Notes: generated by a model not told the origin, from the letters alone. Shown: positions 29,187-40,115, counted from the stretch's first letter. The stretch is 64,000 nt of DNA from Nocardioides sp. zg-1308 (GCF_013155375.1 NZ_JABJQY010000002.1:2046001-2110000); one strand, 5' to 3'. Translations and numbers: made by a program.

Positions 29187-30809
29187 ATGACCGAGCAGAG
29201 CCCCGCCCCGAGCCCCGACGACCTCAGCGCCGGCCCCGCGGACCCCGAGCACGACAGCACCGCCACCTACGCCCTCGACCGCTCGTACGTCGACCGCCTG
29301 ACGCGGCGCGTCGTGAGCACCACCGGCTCGACCGACGCCGTCTTCTCGCCGATCGGCGGCACCCCCCTCGCGCACGTGCCCCAGTCGAGCGCCGCCGACG
29401 TCACCGAGGCGTTCGCCCGGGCCCGCCGGGCCCAGGCGTCGTGGGCGGACACCCCGCTCGACGAGCGCGCCGCCGCGCTTCTCCGGCTCCACGACCTGGT
29501 GCTCGACCGCCAGGAGGAGCTGATCGACCTCGTCGTGTGGGAGTCGGGCAAGGCCCGCAAGGACGCCTACCTCGAGGTCGCCCACGTCGCGCTGACCGCG
29601 CGCTACTACGCCCGCACGGCGCACCAGCACCTCGACACCCGGCGCGTCGGCGGCATGTTCCCCGTCCTCACGCGCGCGGAGGTCCACCGCGTGCCCAAGG
29701 GCGTCGTCGGCAACATCTCCCCCTGGAACTACCCCCTCACCATGGCGCTCTGCGACGGGCTGCCGGCCCTGCTCGCCGGCAACGCGGTGGTCTCGAAGCC
29801 GGACGCGCAGACGATGCTCACCGCCCTGCTCGGCGCGGAGCTGCTCGAGGAGGCCGGCTTCCCGCCGGGGCTGTGGCAGGTCGTGGCCGGTCCCGGCCCC
29901 GAGGTCGGCGGTGCGGTCGTCGCGGCCGCCGACTACGTCTGCTTCACCGGCTCGACCGCGACCGGGCGGGTCATCGCGCGGCAGTGCGCCGAGCGGCTCG
30001 TCGGCTGCTCGCTGGAGCTCGGCGGCAAGAACCCGATGCTCGTGCTGCGCGACGCCGACGTGCACCGCGCGGCGGAGGGCGCCACCCGGGCGGTCTTCTC
30101 CAACGCGGGCCAGCTCTGCGTCTCGATGGAGCGGCTCTTCGTCGCCGACCAGGTCTACGACCGCTTCGTCGACGCGTTCGTGTCGCGCACGCAGGCGATG
30201 ACGCTCGGCGCCAGCCAGGACTGGTCGGTCGACATGGGGTCGCTCATCTCGCAGGCGCAGCTCGACACGGTGACCCGCCACGTCGAGGACGCCGTCGCCA
30301 AGGGCGCGCGCGTGCTGACCGGCGGTCGTGCGCGGCCCGACCTCGGCCCCTTCGTCTTCGAGCCGACCGTCCTCGAGGGGGTGTCGGCCGACATGGAGTG
30401 CTTCGGCAAGGAGACCTTCGGGCCGGTCGTCGCGCTCTACCGCTTCCACGGCGAGGACGAGGCGGTCGATCGCGCCAACGACGGGCTCTACGGCCTCAAC
30501 GCCTCGGTGTGGACGCGCGACGCCGTCCGCGGCCGGGCGCTCGCGCGCCGCATCAGGTGCGGCACGGTCAACGTCAACGAGGCCTACGGCGCGACGTTCG
30601 GCTCGCTCGGGGCGCCGATGGGCGGCATGCGGGAGTCCGGCCTCGGCCGGCGCCAGGGCGCGGAGGGCATCCACCGCTACACCGAGGCGCAGTCCGTCGC
30701 CACCCAGCGGCTGGTGCCGATCGCGCCCGTGCTGGGGATGTCGGAGGAGGTCAACGCGAGGGTGATGACGTCCGCGCTGCGGCTGCTCCACAGGCTGGGC
30801 CGCGCCTGA
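29187..30809 (+). CDS. Succinate-semialdehyde dehydrogenase-type aldehyde dehydrogenase
   Basis: A 540-residue NAD(P)-dependent aldehyde dehydrogenase, closest in pattern to actinobacterial GabD2-type succinate-semialdehyde dehydrogenases. P-W-N-Y-P binds the cofactor, L-E-L-G-G-K-N carries the general base glutamate, and N-A-G-Q-L-C-V-S the catalytic cysteine. The first 30 residues are a disordered extension. ATG 29187 is 6 bases after TACGCT (29175-29180), 14 bases after the glpD stop. The substrate assignment is by family resemblance only. Confidence 0.87.
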   Translation: MTEQSPAPSPDDLSAGPADPEHDSTATYALDRSYVDRLTRRVVSTTGSTDAVFSPIGGTPLAHVPQSSAADVTEAFARARRAQASWADTPLDERAAALLRLHDLVLDRQEELIDLVVWESGKARKDAYLEVAHVALTARYYARTAHQHLDTRRVGGMFPVLTRAEVHRVPKGVVGNISPWNYPLTMALCDGLPALLAGNAVVSKPDAQTMLTALLGAELLEEAGFPPGLWQVVAGPGPEVGGAVVAAADYVCFTGSTATGRVIARQCAERLVGCSLELGGKNPMLVLRDADVHRAAEGATRAVFSNAGQLCVSMERLFVADQVYDRFVDAFVSRTQAMTLGASQDWSVDMGSLISQAQLDTVTRHVEDAVAKGARVLTGGRARPDLGPFVFEPTVLEGVSADMECFGKETFGPVVALYRFHGEDEAVDRANDGLYGLNASVWTRDAVRGRALARRIRCGTVNVNEAYGATFGSLGAPMGGMRESGLGRRQGAEGIHRYTEAQSVATQRLVPIAPVLGMSEEVNARVMTSALRLLHRLGRA

Positions 30810-30844
30810 TCGTCGGCGTCGGCGAATTCCTCGCCCGGGCCGTA

Positions 30845-30881
30845 ACCCCCTCCCGCAGGCGTCGTTGGGCGGGTAAGGGGT
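30845..30881 (+). terminator. Compound hairpin after the aldehyde dehydrogenase
   Basis: ACCCC (30845-30849) pairs with GGGGT (30877-30881) and CCCGC (30852-30856) with GCGGG (30869-30873), separated by small internal bulges. It starts 36 bases after the stop codon and is a likely terminator. Confidence 0.55.
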
Positions 30882-30951
30882 CCGGCAGTCATGCTCCCTC
30901 CCAAGGGTCGGGCCCCTGGTTCTCGGCGCTGCTGCAGCACTGGGAAACCAA

Positions 30952-31014
30952 GTCCCAGGGTCCGGTCACCCTCCCTCCCCGATCGGGCCCTGGGACGAGC
31001 CGTCTCGATAGACT
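30952..31014 (+). promoter_or_regulatory. guaA promoter with upstream dyad
   Basis: -10 box TAGACT (31009-31014) lies 6 bases before the GTG of guaA. A perfect 9-bp inverted repeat, GTCCCAGGG (30952-30960) and CCCTGGGAC (30988-30996), has its right arm over the expected -35 position. This could be an operator or, if transcription starts further upstream, an attenuator. Confidence 0.5.
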
Positions 31015-31020
31015 CCGTCC

Positions 31021-32598
<1,578 letters not shown>

Positions 32599-32605
32599 GC
32601 GGGTC

Positions 32606-33229
32606 TCACAGGAGGCCGTGGGCGCGGAACATCCGGTCGTAGATCTCCCGCACCACGGGTTCCTTGACGGCGTTGTAGCGCATCCCGAAGCCGAGCGCTC
32701 CGTGGTCGGCGTCGGGTGCGTCCACCTGGGCGAGCGCGGCGCGCTTCGTTGCGGCGTAGCGCTCGCGGTCCTCGGGGTGGTCGGTCAGCCAGTCGCGGAA
32801 CATCCGGTGCCGGACGATCTCGGGGCAGTCGGGCCCGAAGACGTGCACGTGGACCCGTGGCTCGCCGAGCAGCTTGAGCAGCCGGTGCTGGTGCCAGGAC
32901 GGCTCGGTGAGCCAGTGGACCAGCCCCAGCGACTCGAGCGCGGGGACGTACGCTGCCTCGTCGGCGGGGTCCGCCACGGCGACGTCGACGTCGATGATCG
33001 GCTTGGCCGGCAGCCCCGGCACCGACGTGGAGCCGATGTGCTGGATGGCGAGCAGCCGCTCGCCGAGCGCCGTCGTGATCTGCTGCTCGATCTCGGCGTA
33101 GCGCTCGGGCCAGGTCGGGTCGGGCTCCTCGATCCGCACGACGTACGCCGTCGGGTGCGCCCCCACGTGGACGACCTCGCCCTCGTCGTGGTGGCGGGTG
33201 ATCTGCTCCGGCGTCGGCACGTGCCCCAT
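32606..33229 (-). CDS. GrpB/UPF0157 nucleotidyltransferase-like protein
   Basis: A 207-residue protein of the GrpB (UPF0157) family, related to nucleotidyltransferases by the H-I-G-S-T-S-V-P-G-L-P-A-K-P-I-I-D-V-D-V motif. The biochemical role is unknown. ATG 33229 is 6 bases after GATCGT on the minus strand; a longer frame to 33280 lacks supporting signals. Its stop lies 7 bases beyond the convergent guaA stop. Confidence 0.88.
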   Translation of the reverse strand: MGHVPTPEQITRHHDEGEVVHVGAHPTAYVVRIEEPDPTWPERYAEIEQQITTALGERLLAIQHIGSTSVPGLPAKPIIDVDVAVADPADEAAYVPALESLGLVHWLTEPSWHQHRLLKLLGEPRVHVHVFGPDCPEIVRHRMFRDWLTDHPEDRERYAATKRAALAQVDAPDADHGALGFGMRYNAVKEPVVREIYDRMFRAHGLL

Positions 33230-33339
33230 CAGACCACGATCCGGGGTGACGGAGACCGACACACGGAGGGGTGGTCGCACGGAGCACCGCCCGGGTCTAG
33301 GTTGCTGGGTGGCCCAACCTGATCCCGGGAGGTAACTCC

Positions 33340-35052
33340 GTGTCCGACACCCTGATCGACGCGAACTGGCTGGACTACCTGCTGGTCGCGATCTACTTCG
33401 CCTTCGTCCTGGGCATCGGGGTGATGGCGCGCCGCTCCGTCTCCGACTCGATCGACTTCTTCCTGTCGGGCCGCTCGCTGCCCGCCTGGGTCACGGGCCT
33501 CGCGTTCATCTCGGCCAACCTCGGTGCGGTCGAGATCATGGGCATGTCGGCGAACGGCGCCGAGCTGGGCCTGCCGACGTTCCACTACTTCTGGGTGGGT
33601 GCGGTCCCCGCGATGCTGTTCCTCGGTGTCGTGATGATGCCGTTCTACTACGGCTCCAAGGTGCGCTCCGTGCCGGAGTTCATGTTCCGCCGCTTCGGCA
33701 CCGGGGCCCACCTGGTCAACGCGATCAGCTTCGCCGTGGCCCAGCTGCTCATCGCCGGCGTCAACCTCGCGCTGCTGGCCGGGATCGTCCGCGCCCTGCT
33801 GGGCTGGCCGATCTGGGTCTCGCTCATCGTGGCGGGCGCCGTCGTGCTGTCCTACATCACGCTGGGCGGCCTGAGCGCGGCGATCTACAACGAGGTCCTG
33901 CAGTTCTTCGTGATCGTCGCCTCCCTGCTCCCGCTGACCCTGATCGGCCTGCACCGGGTCGGCGGCTGGGACGGCCTGACCGAGAAGATCACCGCGGCCG
34001 CCGACGGCGCGTCGTCCGCGTCGGACGCCCCACCGGCGTCGCAACAGCTCAATGCCTGGCCGGGGGAGGCGCTCTCAGGCTTCGACTCGCCACTCCTGTC
34101 CGTCATCGGCATCGTCTTCGGCCTCGGGTTCGTGCTGTCCTTCGGCTACTGGACGACCAACTTCGTCGAGGTGCAGCGCGCGATGGCGTCGGACTCCATC
34201 TCCGCCGCCCGGAAGACCCCGATCATCGGCGCCTTCCCCAAGATGTTCGTGCCGTTCATCGTGATCGTGCCCGGCATGGTCTCCGCCGTCCTCGTCGCGG
34301 AGATGATCGAGCTCAAGAACGGCGGCAGCCCCGAGGGCGGCGCGTCCGGGGAGGGCGTCGCCTACAACGACGCGCTGCTGCTCCTGATGCGCGACGTCCT
34401 GCCCAACGGGCTCCTGGGGCTGGCGATCGCCGGACTGCTGGCGGCCTTCATGGCGGGCATGGCGGCCAACATCTCCGCCTTCAACACGGTCTTCTCCTAC
34501 GACCTGTGGCAGCGCTACATCCGCAAGAACCACTCCGACGACTACTACCTGCGGATCGGCCGGCTGGCCACCGTCGGCGCGACGGTCATCGCGATCTTCA
34601 CCGCCCAGATCGCGCTCGGCTACGACAACGTCATGAACTACCTCCAGACGCTGTTCGGCTTCTTCAACGCGCCGCTGTTCGCGACGTTCATCCTCGGCAT
34701 GTTCTGGAAGCGGATGACGCCCACCGCCGGCTGGGTGGGGCTGGTCGCCGGCACCCTGTCGGCGATCGCGGTCGACCGGACGGCGGCGGCCGGTGTCTTC
34801 GAGCTGTCCGGCCAGGGCGTGGCGTTCCTCGCCGCGTCGGTGGCCTTCGTGGTCGACATCGTGCTCAGCGTCGTGGTGTCGCTGGTGACCAAGCCCAAGC
34901 CGGCCAGCGAGCTGCGCGGCCTGGTCTACTCCGAGACCCCGCGCGAGGACCTCGTCGACCCGGCCGAGGCCGCCCGACCGTGGTACCAGCGCACGCTCCC
35001 GCTCGCCGGCATCGCGCTCGCGATGGTCATCGCCCTCAACTTCGCCTTCTGA
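33340..35052 (+). CDS. Sodium:solute symporter family transporter
   Basis: A 570-residue integral membrane protein with about 13 helices. The opening F-A-F-V-L-G-I-G-V-M-A-R-R-S-V-S-D-S and D-F-F-L-S-G-R-S-L-P-A-W motifs are typical of the SSS family, which couples Na+ entry to uptake of sugars or similar small molecules. G-G-L-S-A-A-I-Y marks the conserved helix-5 region. GTG follows GGGAGGT at a suitable distance. It is immediately followed by a small two-helix membrane gene. The substrate is not evident. Confidence 0.9.
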   Translation: MSDTLIDANWLDYLLVAIYFAFVLGIGVMARRSVSDSIDFFLSGRSLPAWVTGLAFISANLGAVEIMGMSANGAELGLPTFHYFWVGAVPAMLFLGVVMMPFYYGSKVRSVPEFMFRRFGTGAHLVNAISFAVAQLLIAGVNLALLAGIVRALLGWPIWVSLIVAGAVVLSYITLGGLSAAIYNEVLQFFVIVASLLPLTLIGLHRVGGWDGLTEKITAAADGASSASDAPPASQQLNAWPGEALSGFDSPLLSVIGIVFGLGFVLSFGYWTTNFVEVQRAMASDSISAARKTPIIGAFPKMFVPFIVIVPGMVSAVLVAEMIELKNGGSPEGGASGEGVAYNDALLLLMRDVLPNGLLGLAIAGLLAAFMAGMAANISAFNTVFSYDLWQRYIRKNHSDDYYLRIGRLATVGATVIAIFTAQIALGYDNVMNYLQTLFGFFNAPLFATFILGMFWKRMTPTAGWVGLVAGTLSAIAVDRTAAAGVFELSGQGVAFLAASVAFVVDIVLSVVVSLVTKPKPASELRGLVYSETPREDLVDPAEAARPWYQRTLPLAGIALAMVIALNFAF

Positions 35053-35065
35053 GAGAGGTCCCACC

Positions 35066-35386
35066 ATGTCCCACGCGACCGACTCCGACGAGTCGACCGG
35101 CACGCCGCACAAGGCCGGCCTCTTCGACATCCGCAACATCATCGGTGCCCTGCTGGGCATCTACGGCGTGATCCTGGCGCTCGCGGGACTCCTCGGCGAG
35201 CACGAGCCCGAGAAGACGGGCGGCGTGAACGCCAACCTGTGGACGGGGCTGGCCCTGCTGGCCGTCGGTGCCGGCTTCCTGCTGTGGGCGAAGGTGCGTC
35301 CCATCGTCGTGCCCGCCGACGTGCACGCTCCCGACGACGACCCCACCCGACCGGCTCCGCAGCGCAAGCGCCCGCCGGCACACTGA
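35066..35386 (+). CDS. Small two-helix membrane protein, symporter partner
   Basis: 106 residues with two hydrophobic segments (about 24-43 and 57-79) and charged, Pro-rich ends. ATG 35066 is 13 bases after the symporter stop and preceded by AGAGAGG, so the two are co-transcribed. It probably assists or regulates the symporter; no domain name is certain. Confidence 0.75.
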   Translation: MSHATDSDESTGTPHKAGLFDIRNIIGALLGIYGVILALAGLLGEHEPEKTGGVNANLWTGLALLAVGAGFLLWAKVRPIVVPADVHAPDDDPTRPAPQRKRPPAH

Positions 35387-35467
35387 CGCCGGCACCGCGG
35401 CCCACCCCTCGGATCCAGGTGGTCTGAACCGGTCGGTAACGAACCGGCAACGGCTGGGGGAACCGCC

Positions 35468-35513
35468 TTTACGTGACGGTCCTCACTCCATATGTTGTCC
35501 CGGACAACATATG
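35468..35513 (+). promoter_or_regulatory. Promoter and palindromic operator of the xylFGH operon
   Basis: A perfect palindrome with 12-bp arms CATATGTTGTCC (35489-35500) and GGACAACATATG (35502-35513) around one base. Its left arm contains a possible -10 TATGTT (35491-35496), 17 bases after TTTACG (35468-35473). Such overlap is expected for a repressor site; the ROK regulator encoded downstream at 38886 is the best candidate. Confidence 0.7.
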
Positions 35514-35571
35514 TGCGGCGGCTGCAGAGGGTGCGCGCCGACGCGCTGGAGATCGCTAGGAGGCGGTTCGT

Positions 35572-36672
35572 GTGAAGCGGAAGCACAATTTGGTCGTCGT
35601 ACCCCTGATCGGTGCCGCCATGGCCCTCACTGCCTGTGGCAGTGACGACGGTGGCAGCTCGGGCGAGGACACCGGCAGCAGCGGCGAGAGCCAGGCCGCG
35701 GAGGGCAAGATCGGCGTCATCCTCCCCGACACCGAGTCCTCGGTGCGCTGGGAGAGCGCGGACCGCCCGGCGCTCGAGAGCGCCTTCGAGGAGGCCGGCG
35801 TCGAGTACGACATCCAGAACGCCGAGGGCGACGCCGAGCGGATGACCCAGATCGCCGACACCATGATCGGTGACGGCGTGACCGTCCTCGCGATCGTCAA
35901 CCTCGACTCCGAGTCGGGCGCGGCCATCCAGGAGAAGGCCAAGTCCCAGGGCGTCGCGACGATCGACTACGACCGGCTCACCCTCGGTGGCTCGGCGGAG
36001 TACTACGTGTCCTTCGACAACACCGTCGTGGGCGAGCTGCAGGGCCAGGGCCTCGCGGACTGCCTCGGCGACAAGGACGCCAACATCGTCTACCTCAACG
36101 GATCTCCCACCGACAACAACGCGACGCTGTTCGCCGAGGGCGCCCACAGCGTGCTCGACGAGATGAGCAACTACACCGTCGTCGGTGAGCAGGCCGTCCC
36201 GGACTGGGACAACGAGGAGGCCGCCACGATCTTCCAGCAGCTCTACACCGCTGCCGACGGCAAGGTCGACGGCGTGCTCGCCGCGAACGACGGCCTGGGT
36301 GGCGCTGCGATCAGCATCCTCGAGGCCAACGGCCAGGACGGCAAGGTCCCGGTCACCGGCCAGGACGCCACCGTCGAGGGCCTGCAGAACGTCCTCGCCG
36401 GCACGCAGTGCATGACGGTCTACAAGTCCGCCACGCAGGAGGCCGGCGCGCTCGCCGACGTCGCCATCGCGCTCGCCACGGGCGGGGAGGCCGAGACCAC
36501 CGGCACGACGGTCGACTCCTCGGACGACAGCGAGGTGCCCTCGATCCTGCTCGAGCCGCAGTCCATCACCAAGGACAACGTGGGCGACGTGATCGAGGAC
36601 GGTGGCCAGAAGGCCGCGGACGTCTGCACCGCGGACTTCGCCGACCTGTGCGCCGAGGCCGGGATCTCCTGA
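35572..36672 (+). CDS. xylF: Sugar ABC transporter substrate-binding lipoprotein (XylF-like)
   Basis: A 366-residue lipoprotein (lipobox A-L-T-A-C, lipidated Cys22) with an acidic Ser/Gly linker and a periplasmic-binding fold of type I. K-I-G-V-I-L-P-D starts the first lobe; D-Y-D-R-L, S-F-D-N and A-A-N-D-G-L lie at ligand-contact positions of xylose-binding homologues. It delivers the sugar to XylGH. The xylA-xylB genes 6 kb away support xylose as ligand. GTG 35572 follows AGGAGG. Confidence 0.9.
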   Translation: MKRKHNLVVVPLIGAAMALTACGSDDGGSSGEDTGSSGESQAAEGKIGVILPDTESSVRWESADRPALESAFEEAGVEYDIQNAEGDAERMTQIADTMIGDGVTVLAIVNLDSESGAAIQEKAKSQGVATIDYDRLTLGGSAEYYVSFDNTVVGELQGQGLADCLGDKDANIVYLNGSPTDNNATLFAEGAHSVLDEMSNYTVVGEQAVPDWDNEEAATIFQQLYTAADGKVDGVLAANDGLGGAAISILEANGQDGKVPVTGQDATVEGLQNVLAGTQCMTVYKSATQEAGALADVAIALATGGEAETTGTTVDSSDDSEVPSILLEPQSITKDNVGDVIEDGGQKAADVCTADFADLCAEAGIS

Positions 36673-36685
36673 TCCCCTGAACCGC

Positions 36686-36729
36686 ACGGAGTGACGCCCG
36701 GGCCGCACCTGGTCCGGGCGTCACTCCGT
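36686..36729 (+). terminator. 16-bp hairpin between xylF and xylG
   Basis: Perfect 16-bp stem ACGGAGTGACGCCCGG / CCGGGCGTCACTCCGT with a 12-base loop, 14 bases after the xylF stop. It is likely to stop most transcripts or protect the xylF mRNA end, giving more binding protein than transporter. Confidence 0.85.
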
Positions 36730-36768
36730 TGGCTCGCACAACAAATTCTGCTGATCGGAGTGAGGAAC

Positions 36769-37545
36769 ATGGTCCAACCGCTGCTCGAGCTGCGCGGGGT
36801 CAACAAGAGCTTCGGCGTGGTGCACGTGCTGCACGACGTCGACTTCGCCGTCTACCCGGGGCAGGTCACCGCCCTGGTCGGCGACAACGGCGCCGGCAAG
36901 TCCACGCTCGTGAAGATCATCGCCGGCATCTACGGCCGCGACAGCGGCGACTTCCACTTCGACGGCCAGAAGGTCGACGTCCACGGTCCCCGTGACGTCG
37001 CCGCCCTCGGCGTCGAGGTCGTCTACCAGGACCTCGCGCTGTGCGACAACCTCGACATCGTCGAGAACATGTTCCTCGGCCGCGAGGAGACCACCCGCCT
37101 CGGCCTCGACGAGATCACCATGGAGTCGCGCGCGCGCGAGACCCTGGCGTCGCTCTCGGTGCGCACCGTGAAGTCGGTGCGCCAGAGCGTCGCCAGCCTC
37201 TCCGGCGGCCAGCGCCAGACCGTGGCCATCGCCAAGGCCGTGCTGTGGAACTCCAAGGTCGTCCTGCTCGACGAGCCCACCGCGGCGCTCGGTGTCGCGC
37301 AGACGCGCCAGGTGCTCGACCTCGTGCGCCGCCTCGCCGACCGCGGGCTCGGCGTGGTGCTGATCTCGCACAACATGGGCGACGTCTTCGAGGTCGCCGA
37401 CCGGATCACCGCGCTCTACCTCGGCCGCGTGGCGGCCGACGTCCCCACCAAGGACGTCACGCACAGCCAGGTCGTCGAGCTCATCACCGCCGGACGATCC
37501 GGCAACCTCGGCATCGCCGAGAACCCCGCGACCGCGACCGTCTGA
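36769..37545 (+). CDS. xylG: Sugar ABC transporter ATP-binding protein (XylG-like, single domain)
   Basis: 258 residues forming one ATPase domain: Walker A G-D-N-G-A-G-K-S-T, signature L-S-G-G-Q-R-Q, Walker B V-V-L-L-D-E-P-T and the H-loop I-S-H. E. coli XylG has two such domains in about 510 residues; the single-domain form is common in actinobacteria and presumably dimerises. I chose ATG 36769 over the longer frame because GAGG precedes it and the longer frame reads through the hairpin. Confidence 0.92.
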   Translation: MVQPLLELRGVNKSFGVVHVLHDVDFAVYPGQVTALVGDNGAGKSTLVKIIAGIYGRDSGDFHFDGQKVDVHGPRDVAALGVEVVYQDLALCDNLDIVENMFLGREETTRLGLDEITMESRARETLASLSVRTVKSVRQSVASLSGGQRQTVAIAKAVLWNSKVVLLDEPTAALGVAQTRQVLDLVRRLADRGLGVVLISHNMGDVFEVADRITALYLGRVAADVPTKDVTHSQVVELITAGRSGNLGIAENPATATV

Positions 37546-37565
37546 GAAGGACCGGAGACCTCACC

Positions 37566-38876
37566 ATGACCGACGCCTCACCCGACGTCTCCTCGGACGT
37601 CTCGACGCACCCCACCTCGAGTGGTGCCTCGGCCGCCGACGGCGGCTTCGACAACGACAACGTCCAGGCCACCTCGATCGCCGACTCGGCCCGCGACTAC
37701 GTCAACCGCCTGCGCGGCGGCGACATGGGATCCCTGCCCGCCATCCTCGGCCTGGTCTTCCTCGTCATCGTCTTCGCCTCGCTCAACGACCGCTTCCTGA
37801 CGACCTACAACATGGCGAACCTCGTCGTGCAGGCCAGCTCGATCATCGTCCTGGCCATGGGCCTGGTGTTCGTGCTGCTCCTCGGCGAGATCGACCTGTC
37901 GGCCGGCGTCGCCGGCGGCGCCTCGGCGACGATCATCGCGCTGATGCTCATCGACTACGACTGGACCTGGTGGCTGGCCACGCTCGCCGGGCTCGCCACG
38001 GGAGCCGTCATCGGCCTCGCGATCGGCGCCCTGGTCTCGTTCCTCGGGATCCCGTCCTTCGTCGTGACGCTCGCCTTCTTCCTCGCCCTGCAGGCGGTCC
38101 CGCTCCGGCTCATCGGCTCCGGCGGCTCGCTGCGCTTCAACGACGAGGTCCTGCGCGGGCTGTCGATCAAGAACGTCCCGGTCACCGCCGGATGGATCGC
38201 GGCGGTGCTCATCGTGGCCGTCTTCGCGGGGCTCTCGCTGTGGCGCTACCGCTCGCTGTCGTCCCGGGGCCTGGTCCACCAGCCGCTCGGGCTGGTGGCC
38301 CTCAAGATCGCCGTGCTGGCCGTGATCGTGCTCGGGCTCACCGCCCTGCTGAGCGCCAACCGCGCGCCCAACCCCAACCTGTTCGACATCAGCGGTGTCC
38401 CGTGGGTGGCGCCGGTCGTCATCGCGCTGCTGCTGTTCTGGACGTTCGTCCTCACCAAGACCCGCTTCGGGCGCCACCTCTACGCCGTCGGCGGCAACGC
38501 CGAGGCCGCCCGCCGTGCCGGCATCAACGTGCGCCGGATGCGGATCTCCGCCTTCGTGATCTGCTCCTCGATGGCCGCCATCAGCGGGCTGCTGTCGGCG
38601 TCCTACACCGGCAAGGTCTCGCCGGGGTCCGGTGGCGGCAACGTGCTGCTCTACGCCGTCGCGGCCGCCGTCATCGGCGGCACCAGCCTCTTCGGTGGGC
38701 GCGGTCGCGCGATCGACGCGGTCATCGGCGGCCTGGTCATCGCCACGATTCCCAACGGCCTCGGCCTGCTCAACCAGGCGGCCTACATCAACTTCGTGGT
38801 CACCGGCGGCGTCCTGCTGCTCGCGGCGAGCGTCGACGCGATCTCGCGGCGGCGCCGGTCCTCGGCCGGCGTGTAG
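37566..38876 (+). CDS. xylH: Sugar ABC transporter permease (XylH-like)
   Basis: A 436-residue permease with about 10-12 helices after a 55-residue hydrophilic start. G-E-I-D-L-S-A-G and the loop G-G-N-A-E-A-A-R-R-A-G-I-N are signatures of ribose/xylose-type (BPD_transp_2) permeases. ATG 37566 lies 20 bases after the xylG stop. It forms the membrane channel of the xylFGH importer. Confidence 0.92.
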   Translation: MTDASPDVSSDVSTHPTSSGASAADGGFDNDNVQATSIADSARDYVNRLRGGDMGSLPAILGLVFLVIVFASLNDRFLTTYNMANLVVQASSIIVLAMGLVFVLLLGEIDLSAGVAGGASATIIALMLIDYDWTWWLATLAGLATGAVIGLAIGALVSFLGIPSFVVTLAFFLALQAVPLRLIGSGGSLRFNDEVLRGLSIKNVPVTAGWIAAVLIVAVFAGLSLWRYRSLSSRGLVHQPLGLVALKIAVLAVIVLGLTALLSANRAPNPNLFDISGVPWVAPVVIALLLFWTFVLTKTRFGRHLYAVGGNAEAARRAGINVRRMRISAFVICSSMAAISGLLSASYTGKVSPGSGGGNVLLYAVAAAVIGGTSLFGGRGRAIDAVIGGLVIATIPNGLGLLNQAAYINFVVTGGVLLLAASVDAISRRRRSSAGV

Positions 38877-38885
38877 GTCGAGCAC

Positions 38886-40115
38886 ATGAGCCCGCAGCGG
38901 CGCTCGGGCCTCGGCACCAACCAGGAGGCCATCCGGCGCCACAACCTCGGCACGGTGCTGCGGCACGTCCACGGCGCCGGCCAGATCTCGCGGGCCGAGC
39001 TCACCAGCCGCACCGGTCTCAACCGCAGCACCATCGCGGGGCTGGTCGGCGAGCTGGAGTCGCTGGGGCTGTCCGAGCGGACCTCGCCCGTGGAGGGCGT
39101 ACGCCAGGGCGCGGGTCGTCCCTCCGCAGGTGTCCGGATCGCCGCCGACGGGCCCTACGTCATCGCGGTGGACCTGGGCGTGGACCGGGCCGTCGTGGCC
39201 CGCACCGGGCTCGGCGGCCGGGTCCTGCAGCGGGCCCACGCCGCGGTCGACAGCGACGGCGAGGCGTGGCAGGTCGGCGCTGCGGTGGCGGCGCTGATCC
39301 GCACCGTCGTCGAGGACGCGCCGGCCTCGGCGCCGCTCGTCGGGATCGGCATCAGCGTGCCGGGCCTGGTGCGGCGCAGCGACGGGCTGATCCGGCTCGC
39401 CCCCAACCTGGAGTGGCATGACGTGTCCTTCGGGGGCATCGTGCTGGCCGCCCTGGGCCTCGACGTCCCGGTCTGCCTCGCCAACGACGCCGACCTGGGT
39501 GCCCTCGCCGAGCACACCCGCGGCGCCGGGGTCGGCACCGGCGAGCTGATCTACGTCTCCGGCAACGTCGGCGTCGGCGCCGGGATCATCACCGGCGGGC
39601 AACGCCTCGAGGGCGCGGGCGGCTACGCCGGCGAGGTCGGCCACCTGCGGTTCAACCCCGACGGCCGCCCCTGCCACTGCGGCAGCCGCGGGTGCTGGGA
39701 GACCGAGGTCGGCGCACACGCCATCGCCGCGGCGATCCAATGCCCGCCGGACAAGGTGGCCCAGCTCGACGAGGTGCTCGACGGCTTCGACACGCCGTCG
39801 GCCGCGCTGCGCTCCACCGGCACCGCCCTCGGGCAGGGCCTGGCGAGCCTGGTCAACATGTTCAACCCGCAGATGGTCGTCCTGGGCGGCTACTTCCGCT
39901 CGCTCTACCGGCTGGTGGCGGCGGAGGTCGACGCCGGGCTCGTCGACCGCGCCCTGCCCGCACCGCTCGAGTCGGTGACGCTCTCGCTCCCGGGCCTCGG
40001 CTCCGACTCGCCCCTGCTCGGTGCGGCGGAGATCGCCCTCGAGCCGTTGTTCACCGACCCGGTCGCCGCGCTCGGCACCGCCCTCGTCGACGTGCAGGGC
40101 CGGCTCGCCGGCTGA
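38886..40115 (+). CDS. ROK-family repressor linked to xylFGH
   Basis: 409 residues: an N-terminal winged HTH (about 14-75, R-A-E-L-T-S-R-T-G-L-N-R-S-T-I-A) and a ROK sugar-kinase-like domain with the zinc motif C-H-C-G-S-R-G-C-W-E. The kinase-like D-L-G is present, but the protein is expected to act as a sugar-sensing repressor. It lies 9 bases after xylH and is co-transcribed with it; the palindrome ahead of xylF is its probable site. Confidence 0.9.
   Translation: MSPQRRSGLGTNQEAIRRHNLGTVLRHVHGAGQISRAELTSRTGLNRSTIAGLVGELESLGLSERTSPVEGVRQGAGRPSAGVRIAADGPYVIAVDLGVDRAVVARTGLGGRVLQRAHAAVDSDGEAWQVGAAVAALIRTVVEDAPASAPLVGIGISVPGLVRRSDGLIRLAPNLEWHDVSFGGIVLAALGLDVPVCLANDADLGALAEHTRGAGVGTGELIYVSGNVGVGAGIITGGQRLEGAGGYAGEVGHLRFNPDGRPCHCGSRGCWETEVGAHAIAAAIQCPPDKVAQLDEVLDGFDTPSAALRSTGTALGQGLASLVNMFNPQMVVLGGYFRSLYRLVAAEVDAGLVDRALPAPLESVTLSLPGLGSDSPLLGAAEIALEPLFTDPVAALGTALVDVQGRLAG

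Noticed and set aside
30810..31020. T-box or purine riboswitch upstream of guaA
   Set aside because: No T-box or purine-aptamer sequence elements are visible, and the -10 box next to the start codon argues for a leaderless mRNA.
37578..39740. Minus-strand frame of 720 codons opposite xylH and the ROK gene
   Set aside because: No ribosome site or domain; both plus-strand genes are complete and well recognised.
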